Shown here: positions 17,286 to 24,471 of the stretch, piece by piece | How the letters are laid out: the number at the start of each line of letters is the position of its first letter | How positions within the stretch are numbered: the first letter of the stretch is position 1 | Assembly: GCF_001747095.1 (NCBI RefSeq) | Contig: NZ_MDGP01000001.1 | Span: 3,269,001-3,333,000, forward strand | Length of the DNA stretch: 64,000 nt | Direction: 5' to 3' | Source of the DNA: Roseivirga sp. 4D4 | GTDB lineage: Bacteria; Bacteroidota; Bacteroidia; Cytophagales; Cyclobacteriaceae | Made by a program: the position numbers and the translations under genes | Notes under the pieces: generated by a model | Databases searched by the model: none | What the model saw: the letters and a program-made list of their open reading frames with translations, nothing else | Told to the model about the DNA's origin: nothing

Positions 17286-18986
17286 TCAATCAAATTTGAT
17301 GTCTTTGATGAAGAGTTGAAGTGATTTATGTCCTCTAAATTCATTTTCCTCTACGGTATAAGCGATATGAAACCGCATGCCGCTGTCTATCAGATCAGAG
17401 TACTCCCCAAAGCCAAAGCCGATCACATCATAAGCAACATTCGTACCTTCTTGCCTCACAATGAACTTTAGATGCTGTTCTTTTAAAACTTTAACATTTG
17501 TTGCATAGACATGCTCAGAAACAAACACGGGTTGCATGTTTTGAGGACCAAAAGGAGCCATTTGAGTGATAATATTGTAAAAGCGTTGGTCTATTTCTTC
17601 CAATCTCATTAAGGAATCTATCTTCAAACAAGGAATCAATTGATCGTCCGTGATCTTTCTTGCCACCACTTCCTCAAACCTTTCTTTAAAAGCTTCGACA
17701 TTGTCAATGGGCATGGTCACTCCTGCTGCGTACATGTGGCCACCATACTGTTCCAGCAAATCGGAACATTCGCAAATGGCCTCATAGACATCAAATCCCA
17801 TTACGGACCGGGCAGAACCCGTCACCATATCGTTGGACTCAGTAAGAATTACCGTTGGCTTATAGAACTTATCAATACATCTCGAAGCTACGATACCTAT
17901 GACCCCTTTATGCCAGTCTTGCTTATATAATACTGTTGACTTCGCCTGATCAAAACCCTCATCGGAATGAATCATTGCAATGGCTTCCTCAGTAATAGAG
18001 CTGTCAAAATCTCTTCTTGCCTCGTTTTTGTCATTTACAGTATTGGCCAACTCTACCGCAGCCTCCTCGGTTTCTGCCAACAAGAGCTCTACTGCAGAAC
18101 CAGCATGACCCATTCTACCGGAAGCGTTGATTCTTGGACCAATTCCGAAGACGATGCTCGAAATGGTGAGGTTTTTCTGGACTTTATTTAGTTCTATCAG
18201 GGCTTTGAGCCCTGGCCGAGGTTTACTGTTGAGCTTCTTAAGACCAAAGTAGGCCATGATCCGATTCTCACCAGTTATCGGTACAATATCAGAGGCAATA
18301 CTTACAGCCAAGAGATCTAGGAATTCATAAGCCACCTCCGGTTCTATTCCCGATTGTATGCTAAAACCCTGCAGTAGCTTAAAGCCGACTCCACAACCTG
18401 AGAGTTCCTTATAAGGATAACCACAATCCTTTCGCTTTGGGTCTAAAACAGCATAGGCGGCAGGCAAGTTATCCGCTGGCATATGGTGGTCACAAATAAT
18501 CACATCGATGCCAAGATCATTGGCCATTTCGACCTTATCCATTGCCTTGATTCCACAATCCAATGTTACGATCAGTGAGTAACCATTATCCTTGGCAAAC
18601 TGAATGCCCTCGGCAGAAACACCATAACCCTCCTTATACCGATCAGGAATATAATAGCCCAGTTGATCGTAGAAAGCATTTAGAAATCCGTAGAAAATGG
18701 CGACAGAAGTGGTCCCATCGACATCATAATCCCCATAGACCAATATTTTTTCATCATTGCCGATCGCATCGGTTAAGCGATTTACCGCTTTGTCCATATC
18801 CTTCATGAGAAATGGATCATGGAGTTGGTCAAGGGAGGGTCTAAAGAAAGATCTGGCTTCGTCAAAAGAAGTTATCCCTCTTTGGGAAAGGAGCTTGGCA
18901 ATGGTAGGGCTAACCTTAACTTCTTCTTGCAAAAGGTCAGTCACTGCCTCATTATATTCTTCTTCAAATAACCACCGCTTCTGCAT
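17286..18986 (-). CDS. recJ: Single-stranded-DNA-specific 5'-3' exonuclease RecJ
   Basis: A 566-residue DHH-family nuclease. Catalytic motifs include VYGDYDVDGTTS (86-94) and IICDHHMPA with DHH at 166-168, plus the DHHA1 part with SGSARSVMGFDVYEAI-type sequence (here TGSARSVMGFDVYEAICECSDLLEQYGGHMYAAG). The C-terminal OB-like domain (about 460-566, FGPQNMQPVFVSEHV) completes the usual architecture. RecJ degrades single-stranded DNA in recombination and mismatch repair. It is 19 bp upstream of lptB on the same strand and begins this short operon. Confidence 0.95.
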   Translation of the reverse strand: MQKRWLFEEEYNEAVTDLLQEEVKVSPTIAKLLSQRGITSFDEARSFFRPSLDQLHDPFLMKDMDKAVNRLTDAIGNDEKILVYGDYDVDGTTSVAIFYGFLNAFYDQLGYYIPDRYKEGYGVSAEGIQFAKDNGYSLIVTLDCGIKAMDKVEMANDLGIDVIICDHHMPADNLPAAYAVLDPKRKDCGYPYKELSGCGVGFKLLQGFSIQSGIEPEVAYEFLDLLAVSIASDIVPITGENRIMAYFGLKKLNSKPRPGLKALIELNKVQKNLTISSIVFGIGPRINASGRMGHAGSAVELLLAETEEAAVELANTVNDKNEARRDFDSSITEEAIAMIHSDEGFDQAKSTVLYKQDWHKGVIGIVASRCIDKFYKPTVILTESNDMVTGSARSVMGFDVYEAICECSDLLEQYGGHMYAAGVTMPIDNVEAFKERFEEVVARKITDDQLIPCLKIDSLMRLEEIDQRFYNIITQMAPFGPQNMQPVFVSEHVYATNVKVLKEQHLKFIVRQEGTNVAYDVIGFGFGEYSDLIDSGMRFHIAYTVEENEFRGHKSLQLFIKDIKFD

Positions 18987-19022
18987 TAGATAAAATTAAA
19001 AAATCCTCCTTTTATAAGGCAT

Positions 19023-19053
19023 AAAAAAGGCAGTACCCTATTAAGGCACTGCC
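19023..19053 (-). terminator. Intrinsic terminator after the SPOR/coiled-coil gene
   Basis: On the minus strand GGCAGT (19053-19048) pairs with ACTGCC (19034-19029) across a 13-nt loop, followed by six T (19028-19023). It lies 21 bp past the stop of the gene at 19074-19727 and separates it from recJ. Confidence 0.7.
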
Positions 19054-19073
19054 CCCTATAATATGATTACAAC

Positions 19074-19727
19074 TTAGTTGTTAGACACCTTCTCAATGGC
19101 AATAACTTCTTTTAGTGGAACTCTCTTACCATCACGATAAGGCACTATCCACGCATCTTCAACACCCATTTCTCTCAAGTAACGCTTGAGAATATTGGCG
19201 TCATCGTAATTTCTAAAATTTCCGATAATGTACTTCCTTAGTTCGTTACCCTCCTGATCAAAATCCTTGGCGGTTTCTGCGTACTTGGCCAAATCAATTT
19301 TTCTAAAAGCACCTACTTGCACCTTAAAGACGACCCCAACACTAAAGTCCTCCCCATTGATCAACTCTGGGTTATAAACTGGGGTGATTGACTGATCTTT
19401 AAGGTTTTCGATTTCCCGTTGTGCTGCCTGATATGCCGCCTGCATTCTAGTAACCTGCTTTTGAAGGTCGCTCACTCGATCATCTTTGGTAGACACCTGA
19501 CGTTCGAGGTTTTGAATTTCACCTTCAATACTAGCGATCTTCGCTTTTTGGGTCACATTCTCATCATAAAGCAATTTGAAGTCTTCAATAGACATCTTCT
19601 TCTTGCGCTTTGCCCACTCCTTCAACTCCTTCTTTGTAAGCGGTCTGCCTTCTGTCGTTTGTGCCAAAGCCACTGAAGCGACAAAAATTCCAAGCAAGAG
19701 TGTCAAAAATACTTTCTGAGATTTCAT
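19074..19727 (-). CDS. Exported coiled-coil protein with SPOR-like C-terminal domain
   Basis: A 217-residue protein with a signal peptide (residues 1-22, ...ASVALAQ), a charged region with a long coiled coil (about 45-110, KIASIEGEIQNLERQVSTKDDRVSDLQKQV...), and a C-terminal domain (about 128-215) that reads VGVVFKVQVGAFRKIDLAKYA ... YIIGNFRNYDDANILKRYLREMGVEDAWIVPYRDG. The VQVGAF opening, the aromatic/Asn-Tyr repeat and the RYLREMG helix fit a SPOR-like peptidoglycan-binding fold. Homologues in Bacteroidota are often annotated as ezrin/radixin/moesin family because of the coiled coil. A role at the cell wall is inferred. It has its own terminator. Confidence 0.72.
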   Translation of the reverse strand: MKSQKVFLTLLLGIFVASVALAQTTEGRPLTKKELKEWAKRKKKMSIEDFKLLYDENVTQKAKIASIEGEIQNLERQVSTKDDRVSDLQKQVTRMQAAYQAAQREIENLKDQSITPVYNPELINGEDFSVGVVFKVQVGAFRKIDLAKYAETAKDFDQEGNELRKYIIGNFRNYDDANILKRYLREMGVEDAWIVPYRDGKRVPLKEVIAIEKVSNN

Positions 19728-19768
19728 CGAGTAATTATTAATTCTAAGTACAATTTAGGACAATAAGG

Positions 19769-21169
19769 TCAGCTTTTCAAACTACCTATCATATCCTCAG
19801 GCCTTACCCATTCGTCAAACTCGTCTGCAGTAAGGTAACCTAAATTCACCGCTTCCTCCTTCAGAGTCGTACCATTTTCATGTGCAGTTTTGGCGATTTT
19901 GGCCGCTTTTTCGTATCCAATCTTGGTATTCAACGCAGTTACCAACATCAACGAGTTATTCAGGTGTTGCTGTATACTTTTGGTATTTGGTTCTATACCA
20001 ATGGCGCAATTTTCTTCAAACGACACGCAAGCATCACCAATTAATCTCGCTGACTGTAATACATTGTAGGCCATTACTGGCTTGAATACATTCAGTTCAT
20101 AATGTCCTTGTGCTCCTCCAACAGAAACAGCCACATCATTACCCATTACCTGAGCACAAACCATAGTCATTGCCTCACATTGTGTAGGGTTTACCTTACC
20201 TGGCATAATCGAAGAGCCTGGTTCATTAGATGGAATGATGATCTCTCCAATACCAGATCTGGGACCAGAGGCCAACATTCTAATATCATTGGCAATCTTA
20301 TTCAACGAAACCGCTATCTGCTTTAGCGCACCATGTGTCTCAACCAAAGCATCGTGTGCGGCCAATGCCTCGAATTTGTTTTCGGCTGACACAAAAGGAA
20401 GTCCCGTGAAGTCTGCAATCTTTTTGGCAACATGCTCTGCATATCCTTCAGGTGTATTGATGCCTGTTCCCACGGCTGTACCGCCCAGCGCTAGCTCAGA
20501 AAGGTGGTCCAGGGTATTTCTCAGTGCTTTCAAGCCATGATCTAACTGTGATACGTATCCTGAAAACTCCTGACCCAGAGTCAGTGGCGTGGCATCCATT
20601 AAGTGGGTACGTCCAATTTTTACCACTTTCATGAAGGCTTCTGATTTCGCTTTCAGCGTGTCTCTTAATTGCTCAATCCCTGGAATGGTGGTTTCTAACA
20701 CCATCTTATATGCAGCGATGTGCATCCCTGTTGGAAAAGTATCATTTGACGACTGAGACTTGTTGACATCATCATTCGGATGAATAAAACGCTCCCCTTC
20801 TCCTAGTTTATTTCCAGCAATCACATGGGCGCGGTTAGCCACCACCTCATTCACATTCATGTTGGACTGTGTGCCTGAACCGGTCTGCCATATAACCAAA
20901 GGAAACTGATCATCCAGTTTTCCTTCCAAAATCTCATCACAAACCGCAGAGATTAGATCTCTTTTCTCAGCTGCCAATACACCAAGATCACAATTGGTGT
21001 GTGCCGCGGCCTTCTTCAGGTAGGCAAATCCGTAAACCACTTCCAGTGGCATACTACTTTCCGGGCCAATTTTAAAGTTGTTTCTAGATCGCTCGGTCTG
21101 AGCACCCCAATATTTGTCAGCGGGCACTTTAACATCGCCCATCGTATCCTTTTCTATTCTGTATTCCAT
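19769..21169 (-). CDS. fumC: Class II fumarate hydratase
   Basis: A 466-residue enzyme of the TCA cycle converting fumarate and malate. The fumarase/aspartase signature [13 protein letters not shown] is at 318-330, with the active-site His 189 in [15 protein letters not shown], and [19 protein letters not shown] at 97-115. These features, the start [26 protein letters not shown] and the length match FumC rather than aspartase. Cytoplasmic. It is transcribed alone on the minus strand; 41 bp downstream is the SPOR/coiled-coil gene. The 289-bp upstream region is shared with the divergent LiaF-like operon. Confidence 0.95.
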   Translation of the reverse strand: MEYRIEKDTMGDVKVPADKYWGAQTERSRNNFKIGPESSMPLEVVYGFAYLKKAAAHTNCDLGVLAAEKRDLISAVCDEILEGKLDDQFPLVIWQTGSGTQSNMNVNEVVANRAHVIAGNKLGEGERFIHPNDDVNKSQSSNDTFPTGMHIAAYKMVLETTIPGIEQLRDTLKAKSEAFMKVVKIGRTHLMDATPLTLGQEFSGYVSQLDHGLKALRNTLDHLSELALGGTAVGTGINTPEGYAEHVAKKIADFTGLPFVSAENKFEALAAHDALVETHGALKQIAVSLNKIANDIRMLASGPRSGIGEIIIPSNEPGSSIMPGKVNPTQCEAMTMVCAQVMGNDVAVSVGGAQGHYELNVFKPVMAYNVLQSARLIGDACVSFEENCAIGIEPNTKSIQQHLNNSLMLVTALNTKIGYEKAAKIAKTAHENGTTLKEEAVNLGYLTADEFDEWVRPEDMIGSLKS

Positions 21170-21290
21170 GTGAATGAGATGTTTTTCAGCAGGCCAAAAT
21201 TAGGCATTGAAGGCCTGATACTAAAAGAAAAACAAGGTTATTCACCGATAGGTGCCATATCTCCAAAAACTTCTGTCGAACCGCCTGATC

Positions 21291-21330
21291 ATTTACCGAA
21301 CTGTGGCGTTCGTTTACCGATTTGCCGAAC
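21291..21330. promoter_or_regulatory. Direct repeats 21 bp apart, candidate LytTR operator
   Basis: TTTACCGA occurs at 21292-21299 and 21313-21320, start to start 21 bp, which is two helical turns and the spacing bound by LytTR-domain dimers. A further variant (TTTGCCGAAC) follows at 21321-21330, and TTCACCGA lies upstream at 21241. On the opposite strand the sites read TTCGGTAA and ATCGGTAA, the same core as in the sites at 27114. They lie 139 bp before the LiaF-like gene, whose operon encodes a LytTR regulator. Confidence 0.5.
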
Positions 21331-21458
21331 CCCGAAGACCCTAAGACCCCGTACATTTGAGTAGTCAAAAACAACAAACAACATTTGGTCTTGAGGTTGG
21401 TCCCTCAATAAGCCCAAAGTCAAAACTCAAAATAGAACAACGCTTAAAACTAACAGTC

Positions 21459-22166
21459 ATGGAAAATAAAATGAACAGACGAATATTTGTAGGAGCAGCT
21501 TTCCTTATTATAGGCTTGCTTCTGACGTTCGACAACCTGGATATCTTCAATTTCGATTTACCAGATTACGTATTCCGCTGGTATACCTTCTTGATTATCC
21601 TCGGTGTGTTCTTAGCCACTGTTAGAGAAAAAGTAGGTGCAGGAATCACACTCATCATTATCGGTTCGATATTTCTTGTGGATAGAATGTCAGACTATTA
21701 TTACTGGGATTTTTACATCGAAGACATCTTTAGATTATGGCCACTGGCCTTTGTAGGAATTGGTTTATCACTGATTTTAAAGCGAAACAGAGGTAACGAT
21801 TACGAAAAAAAAAATATTGAAAACGACAACGATCATGTCGATGAGATGGGAATCTTCTCAGGGGCAGAACGTAAGGTTTATTCAAAAGAATTCAAAGGAG
21901 GTAAACTCACTTCAATATTTGGAGGAACAGATTTAAACTTAGTAAACGCTGATTTAGCCTGGGGCACGAACGTATTGGATGTATTTATTTTGTTCGGTGG
22001 TTGCGATATTAGAGTTCCTTCAGATATGAATGTAAAAGTGAAAGTAACCGCAATTTTTGGAGCATTCTCTGACGAGCGAAAAGTCATTAACGAGAACGAT
22101 GCCAATGACGGCAAAGAATTGGTCATTAAAGGATTAGTTCTTTTCGGAGGCGGAGAGGTTAAATAA
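21459..22166 (+). CDS. LiaF-like membrane protein
   Basis: A 235-residue protein. The N-terminal half has about four short hydrophobic helices (RRIFVGAAFLIIGLLLTF, WYTFLIILGVFLATV, GAGITLIIIGSIFLV, LWPLAFVGIGLSLIL), a charged linker, then a C-terminal domain of about 90 residues rich in beta strands (SKEFKGGKLTSIFGGTDLNL...VFILFGGCDIRVPSDMNVKVK...GLVLFGG). The latter matches the LiaF-like C-terminal domain of cell-envelope stress proteins; in Firmicutes LiaF inhibits the LiaS kinase. The ATG at 21459 was preferred over an upstream TTG. The LytS-type kinase and LytTR regulator follow, so by analogy it may modulate that kinase; this is inference. Confidence 0.75.
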   Translation: MENKMNRRIFVGAAFLIIGLLLTFDNLDIFNFDLPDYVFRWYTFLIILGVFLATVREKVGAGITLIIIGSIFLVDRMSDYYYWDFYIEDIFRLWPLAFVGIGLSLILKRNRGNDYEKKNIENDNDHVDEMGIFSGAERKVYSKEFKGGKLTSIFGGTDLNLVNADLAWGTNVLDVFILFGGCDIRVPSDMNVKVKVTAIFGAFSDERKVINENDANDGKELVIKGLVLFGGGEVK

Positions 22167-22180
22167 TAGATTTGGATTTA

Positions 22181-22210
22181 GGGAGTTTCAAATTGGAACT
22201 CCCAACTTTT
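22181..22210 (+). terminator. Intrinsic terminator after the LiaF-like gene
   Basis: GGGAGTT (22181-22187) and AACTCCC (22197-22203) form a 7-bp stem with a 9-nt loop, followed by AACTTTTT. It lies 15 bp past the LiaF-like stop and should reduce read-through into the kinase gene. Confidence 0.65.
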
Positions 22211-22231
22211 TGCTCAAAGATTTTTGTAATT

Positions 22232-22253
22232 TCCGCCTGGCGCGGATTTTTTT
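22232..22253 (+). promoter_or_regulatory. Terminator-like hairpin abutting the kinase start codon
   Basis: TCCGC (22232-22236), a CTGGC loop and GCGGA (22242-22246) form a short GC-rich stem followed at once by seven T (22247-22253). The kinase ATG begins at 22254, the next base. This can act as an attenuator or block ribosome access. The stem is only 5 bp, so it may also be a weak secondary terminator. Confidence 0.5.
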
Positions 22254-23309
22254 ATGGACCACCCCTTTATCCGAAATAGAAGCATTATCATTTATTCCAT
22301 CATCTGGTTGGTGATTGGAGGCCTTTTCGCTTTTGCCCTTTATTACTTCTATGATTTCGAAGCTAAAATTGCCGCTCTAGATAGTATCGTTTTCAATGGC
22401 ATCTTCTTTGGTCTAGGCTTGGCTTACTGGTTCAATGTTAGATACAACTCTTTTGAAAAGTCCCAAATTCTAAACCTCGCGGTCAGTCATATAGCGGCCT
22501 TGGTGATCTCGATTGCTTTAGCCATTTTCTTATCGAAAAGTATCCTGACAAGAGTTTCGGCAGATGAAGAATACGTATTATTTCTTAATCAATCCATCCC
22601 TTGGCGTTCTGCTTTGGGGCTGATGTACTATTCCATTATCATTTTGGTGTACTACTTGATTCTCTATTATGATGATCTCAATCAAAAAAATACGGAGCGA
22701 TCTCAACTAGAGACTATGCTTAAAAGCTCTGAATTGGAGATGCTGAAGTCTCAGATTAATCCTCACTTTATCTTCAATAGTCTTAACTCCATTGCATCGC
22801 TCACCATAGTCTCCCCTGAAAAGGCTCGTAATATGGTCATCAAACTATCTGAGTTTCTAAGGTATTCTTTGGGTAAGGAAAATGATCAAATGAATACGAT
22901 GGAAGATGAGCTCAATAATATCATGCTCTATCTCGATATTGAAAAGGTCCGTTTTGGTGATCGCCTTTCTGTTGAAACCGATATCAGCAAGGAATCGCTA
23001 CAGTTGAAACTTCCCAACCTGATATTGCAACCACTATTCGAAAATGCGATTAAGCATGGGATCTATGAAAGTCTAGAGCAGGTGACCGTTAAGTTGAAGG
23101 CCTGGCAAGACCAGAACCTTCTGAGGGTTGAAGTTTCTAATCAATTCGACCCAAAGGCGACCGGGAAAAAAGGAAAGGGCATTGGCCTTAAGAATGTAGG
23201 GGAACGCCTTCGTCTCATTTATGGTGTCCCTCAATTGGTATTTACTGATAAGACTGATAACTTATTCACTGTTCGATTGGACATTCCTCAAATTGCCACT
23301 GACCTATGA
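22254..23309 (+). CDS. LytS-type sensor histidine kinase (His_kinase family)
   Basis: A 351-residue membrane kinase. Four hydrophobic helices lie in residues about 10-140, then a short coiled linker and the His_kinase domain with LKSQINPHFIFNSLNSIASL; His 171 in NPHF is the phosphoacceptor. The ATPase part has N box LQPLFENAIKHG and G box GKGIGLKNVGERL. There is no extracellular domain of note, so it may sense through the membrane or a partner such as the LiaF-like protein. It overlaps the downstream regulator by 4 bp (ATGA) and forms a two-component system with it. Its start codon directly follows a hairpin and T run. Confidence 0.92.
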   Translation: MDHPFIRNRSIIIYSIIWLVIGGLFAFALYYFYDFEAKIAALDSIVFNGIFFGLGLAYWFNVRYNSFEKSQILNLAVSHIAALVISIALAIFLSKSILTRVSADEEYVLFLNQSIPWRSALGLMYYSIIILVYYLILYYDDLNQKNTERSQLETMLKSSELEMLKSQINPHFIFNSLNSIASLTIVSPEKARNMVIKLSEFLRYSLGKENDQMNTMEDELNNIMLYLDIEKVRFGDRLSVETDISKESLQLKLPNLILQPLFENAIKHGIYESLEQVTVKLKAWQDQNLLRVEVSNQFDPKATGKKGKGIGLKNVGERLRLIYGVPQLVFTDKTDNLFTVRLDIPQIATDL

Positions 23310-24052
23310 TCCGAGCCATTATCATCGATGATGAAAGTTTAGCCAGAGACCTGATCAAGGCCTATCTCCAAAAATTTAGCGAGATAGAAATCATTGCCGA
23401 ATGTGGTGATGGCTTTCAAGGCTTAAAGGCCATTCAAGAACACAAACCCGATCTGATTTTTCTAGATGTACAAATGCCGAAAATCACAGGCTTTGAAATG
23501 CTGGAATTATTAGACGAACCGCCTGTTGTAATCTTCAGCACCGCATTTGACCAATATGCGATCAAAGCATTTGAACTGAATGCGACCGACTATCTACTAA
23601 AACCTTATGCCGAGCAACGGTTTGATGAAGCGGTAGAAAAGGCGAAAGGCAAAATAGGCACTCAAGGAGCTGCAAAAGCGGAGTTAGAAACGCTGCAAGA
23701 AACGCGCTCGGAAAGTGACGAGTCGCTGGATAGAATTGTGGTGAAAACAGGCAACAAAATCCAGATCCTTCCGCTGGAAAGCATCTCTCACTTTGAGGCA
23801 CAAGATGACTATGTTGCCATCCACTCTGAGCAAGGTAAGTTCCTAAAGCTGCTTCGGATGAAGCATTTGGAAAACCGACTGCCTCAAGGAGAATTTGTGC
23901 GAATTCATAGATCACACATTGTCAATGTAAAGCAAATCGAGAAGCTCGAGCTTTACGAAAAAGACTCTTACCTCCTATCTCTTAAAACAGGAAGCCAATT
24001 GCCTGTAAGCCGCAGTGGCCATGGCAAGCTCAAAGAGGTTTTGAAATACTAA
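23306..24052 (+). CDS. LytTR family response regulator
   Basis: A 248-residue regulator. The receiver domain (1-120) has acidic Asp 8-9, phosphoacceptor Asp 54 in LIFLDVQMPK, and Lys in YLLKPYAEQRF. Residues about 145-245 are a LytTR DNA-binding domain (DRIVVKTGNKIQILPLESISHFEAQDDYVAIHSEQGKFL ... FVRIHRSHIVNVKQIEKLE). It is translated with the kinase through a 4-bp overlap. The paired repeats upstream of the LiaF-like gene are plausible autoregulatory sites. Targets outside this operon cannot be named. Confidence 0.93.
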   Translation: MIRAIIIDDESLARDLIKAYLQKFSEIEIIAECGDGFQGLKAIQEHKPDLIFLDVQMPKITGFEMLELLDEPPVVIFSTAFDQYAIKAFELNATDYLLKPYAEQRFDEAVEKAKGKIGTQGAAKAELETLQETRSESDESLDRIVVKTGNKIQILPLESISHFEAQDDYVAIHSEQGKFLKLLRMKHLENRLPQGEFVRIHRSHIVNVKQIEKLELYEKDSYLLSLKTGSQLPVSRSGHGKLKEVLKY

Positions 24053-24142
24053 TGCAACCCTCCACATTATCAGTGGTCTCTTAGTAGAAATCATTTCTTT
24101 TACAAAGTATATAGTTATATTAGTTTGACAAAATATATATAA

Positions 24143-24469
24143 ATGAAAGGAAGCTATTTAGGTGAGTTTGAAGAGCTTGTAATGCTCACTTGTGCGCTAT
24201 TGAAAGATGAAGCCTATGGCATCAACATAGTTCAAGAGATCAAATTAAGAATGGACAGATCGGTTAACCTAAGCGCGGTGCATGTAACACTCTATAGACT
24301 GGAGGATAAAGGTTATGTGACCTCTTCCTACGGTGGAGCGACAGCACAAAGGGGTGGTCGAAGAAAGCGAATTTTCAAGCTTACCTCACTGGGTGTAAAA
24401 CTGCTCCAGCAGGTAAATGAGAAGCGACAAAACCTATGGAATATGATTCCAGAACTTAAGACGCTCTGA
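24143..24469 (+). CDS. PadR family transcriptional regulator
   Basis: A 108-residue PadR-type winged helix protein: GEFEELVMLTCALLKDEAYGINIVQEI, then LSAVHVTLYRLEDKGYVTSSYGGATAQRGGRRKRIFKLTSLGVKLLQ. The recognition helix and wing (GGRRKRIFKLT) are intact. It is separated by 2 bp from the FtsX permease gene, a pairing very common in Bacteroidota. PadR regulators are usually repressors released by small ligands or stress. The preceding AT-rich sequence contains TATAT stretches (24108-24141) that may form its operator, but no clear palindrome was identified. Confidence 0.92.
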   Translation: MKGSYLGEFEELVMLTCALLKDEAYGINIVQEIKLRMDRSVNLSAVHVTLYRLEDKGYVTSSYGGATAQRGGRRKRIFKLTSLGVKLLQQVNEKRQNLWNMIPELKTL

Positions 24470-24471
24470 AA

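Noticed and set aside
21186..21377. Open minus-strand frame upstream of fumC
   Set aside because: Short, without homology, and overlaps the candidate LytTR repeats.
24053..24142. Clear PadR operator
   Set aside because: TATAT-rich sequence is present but no symmetrical ATGT-N8-ACAT-type site was found, so no operator is claimed.
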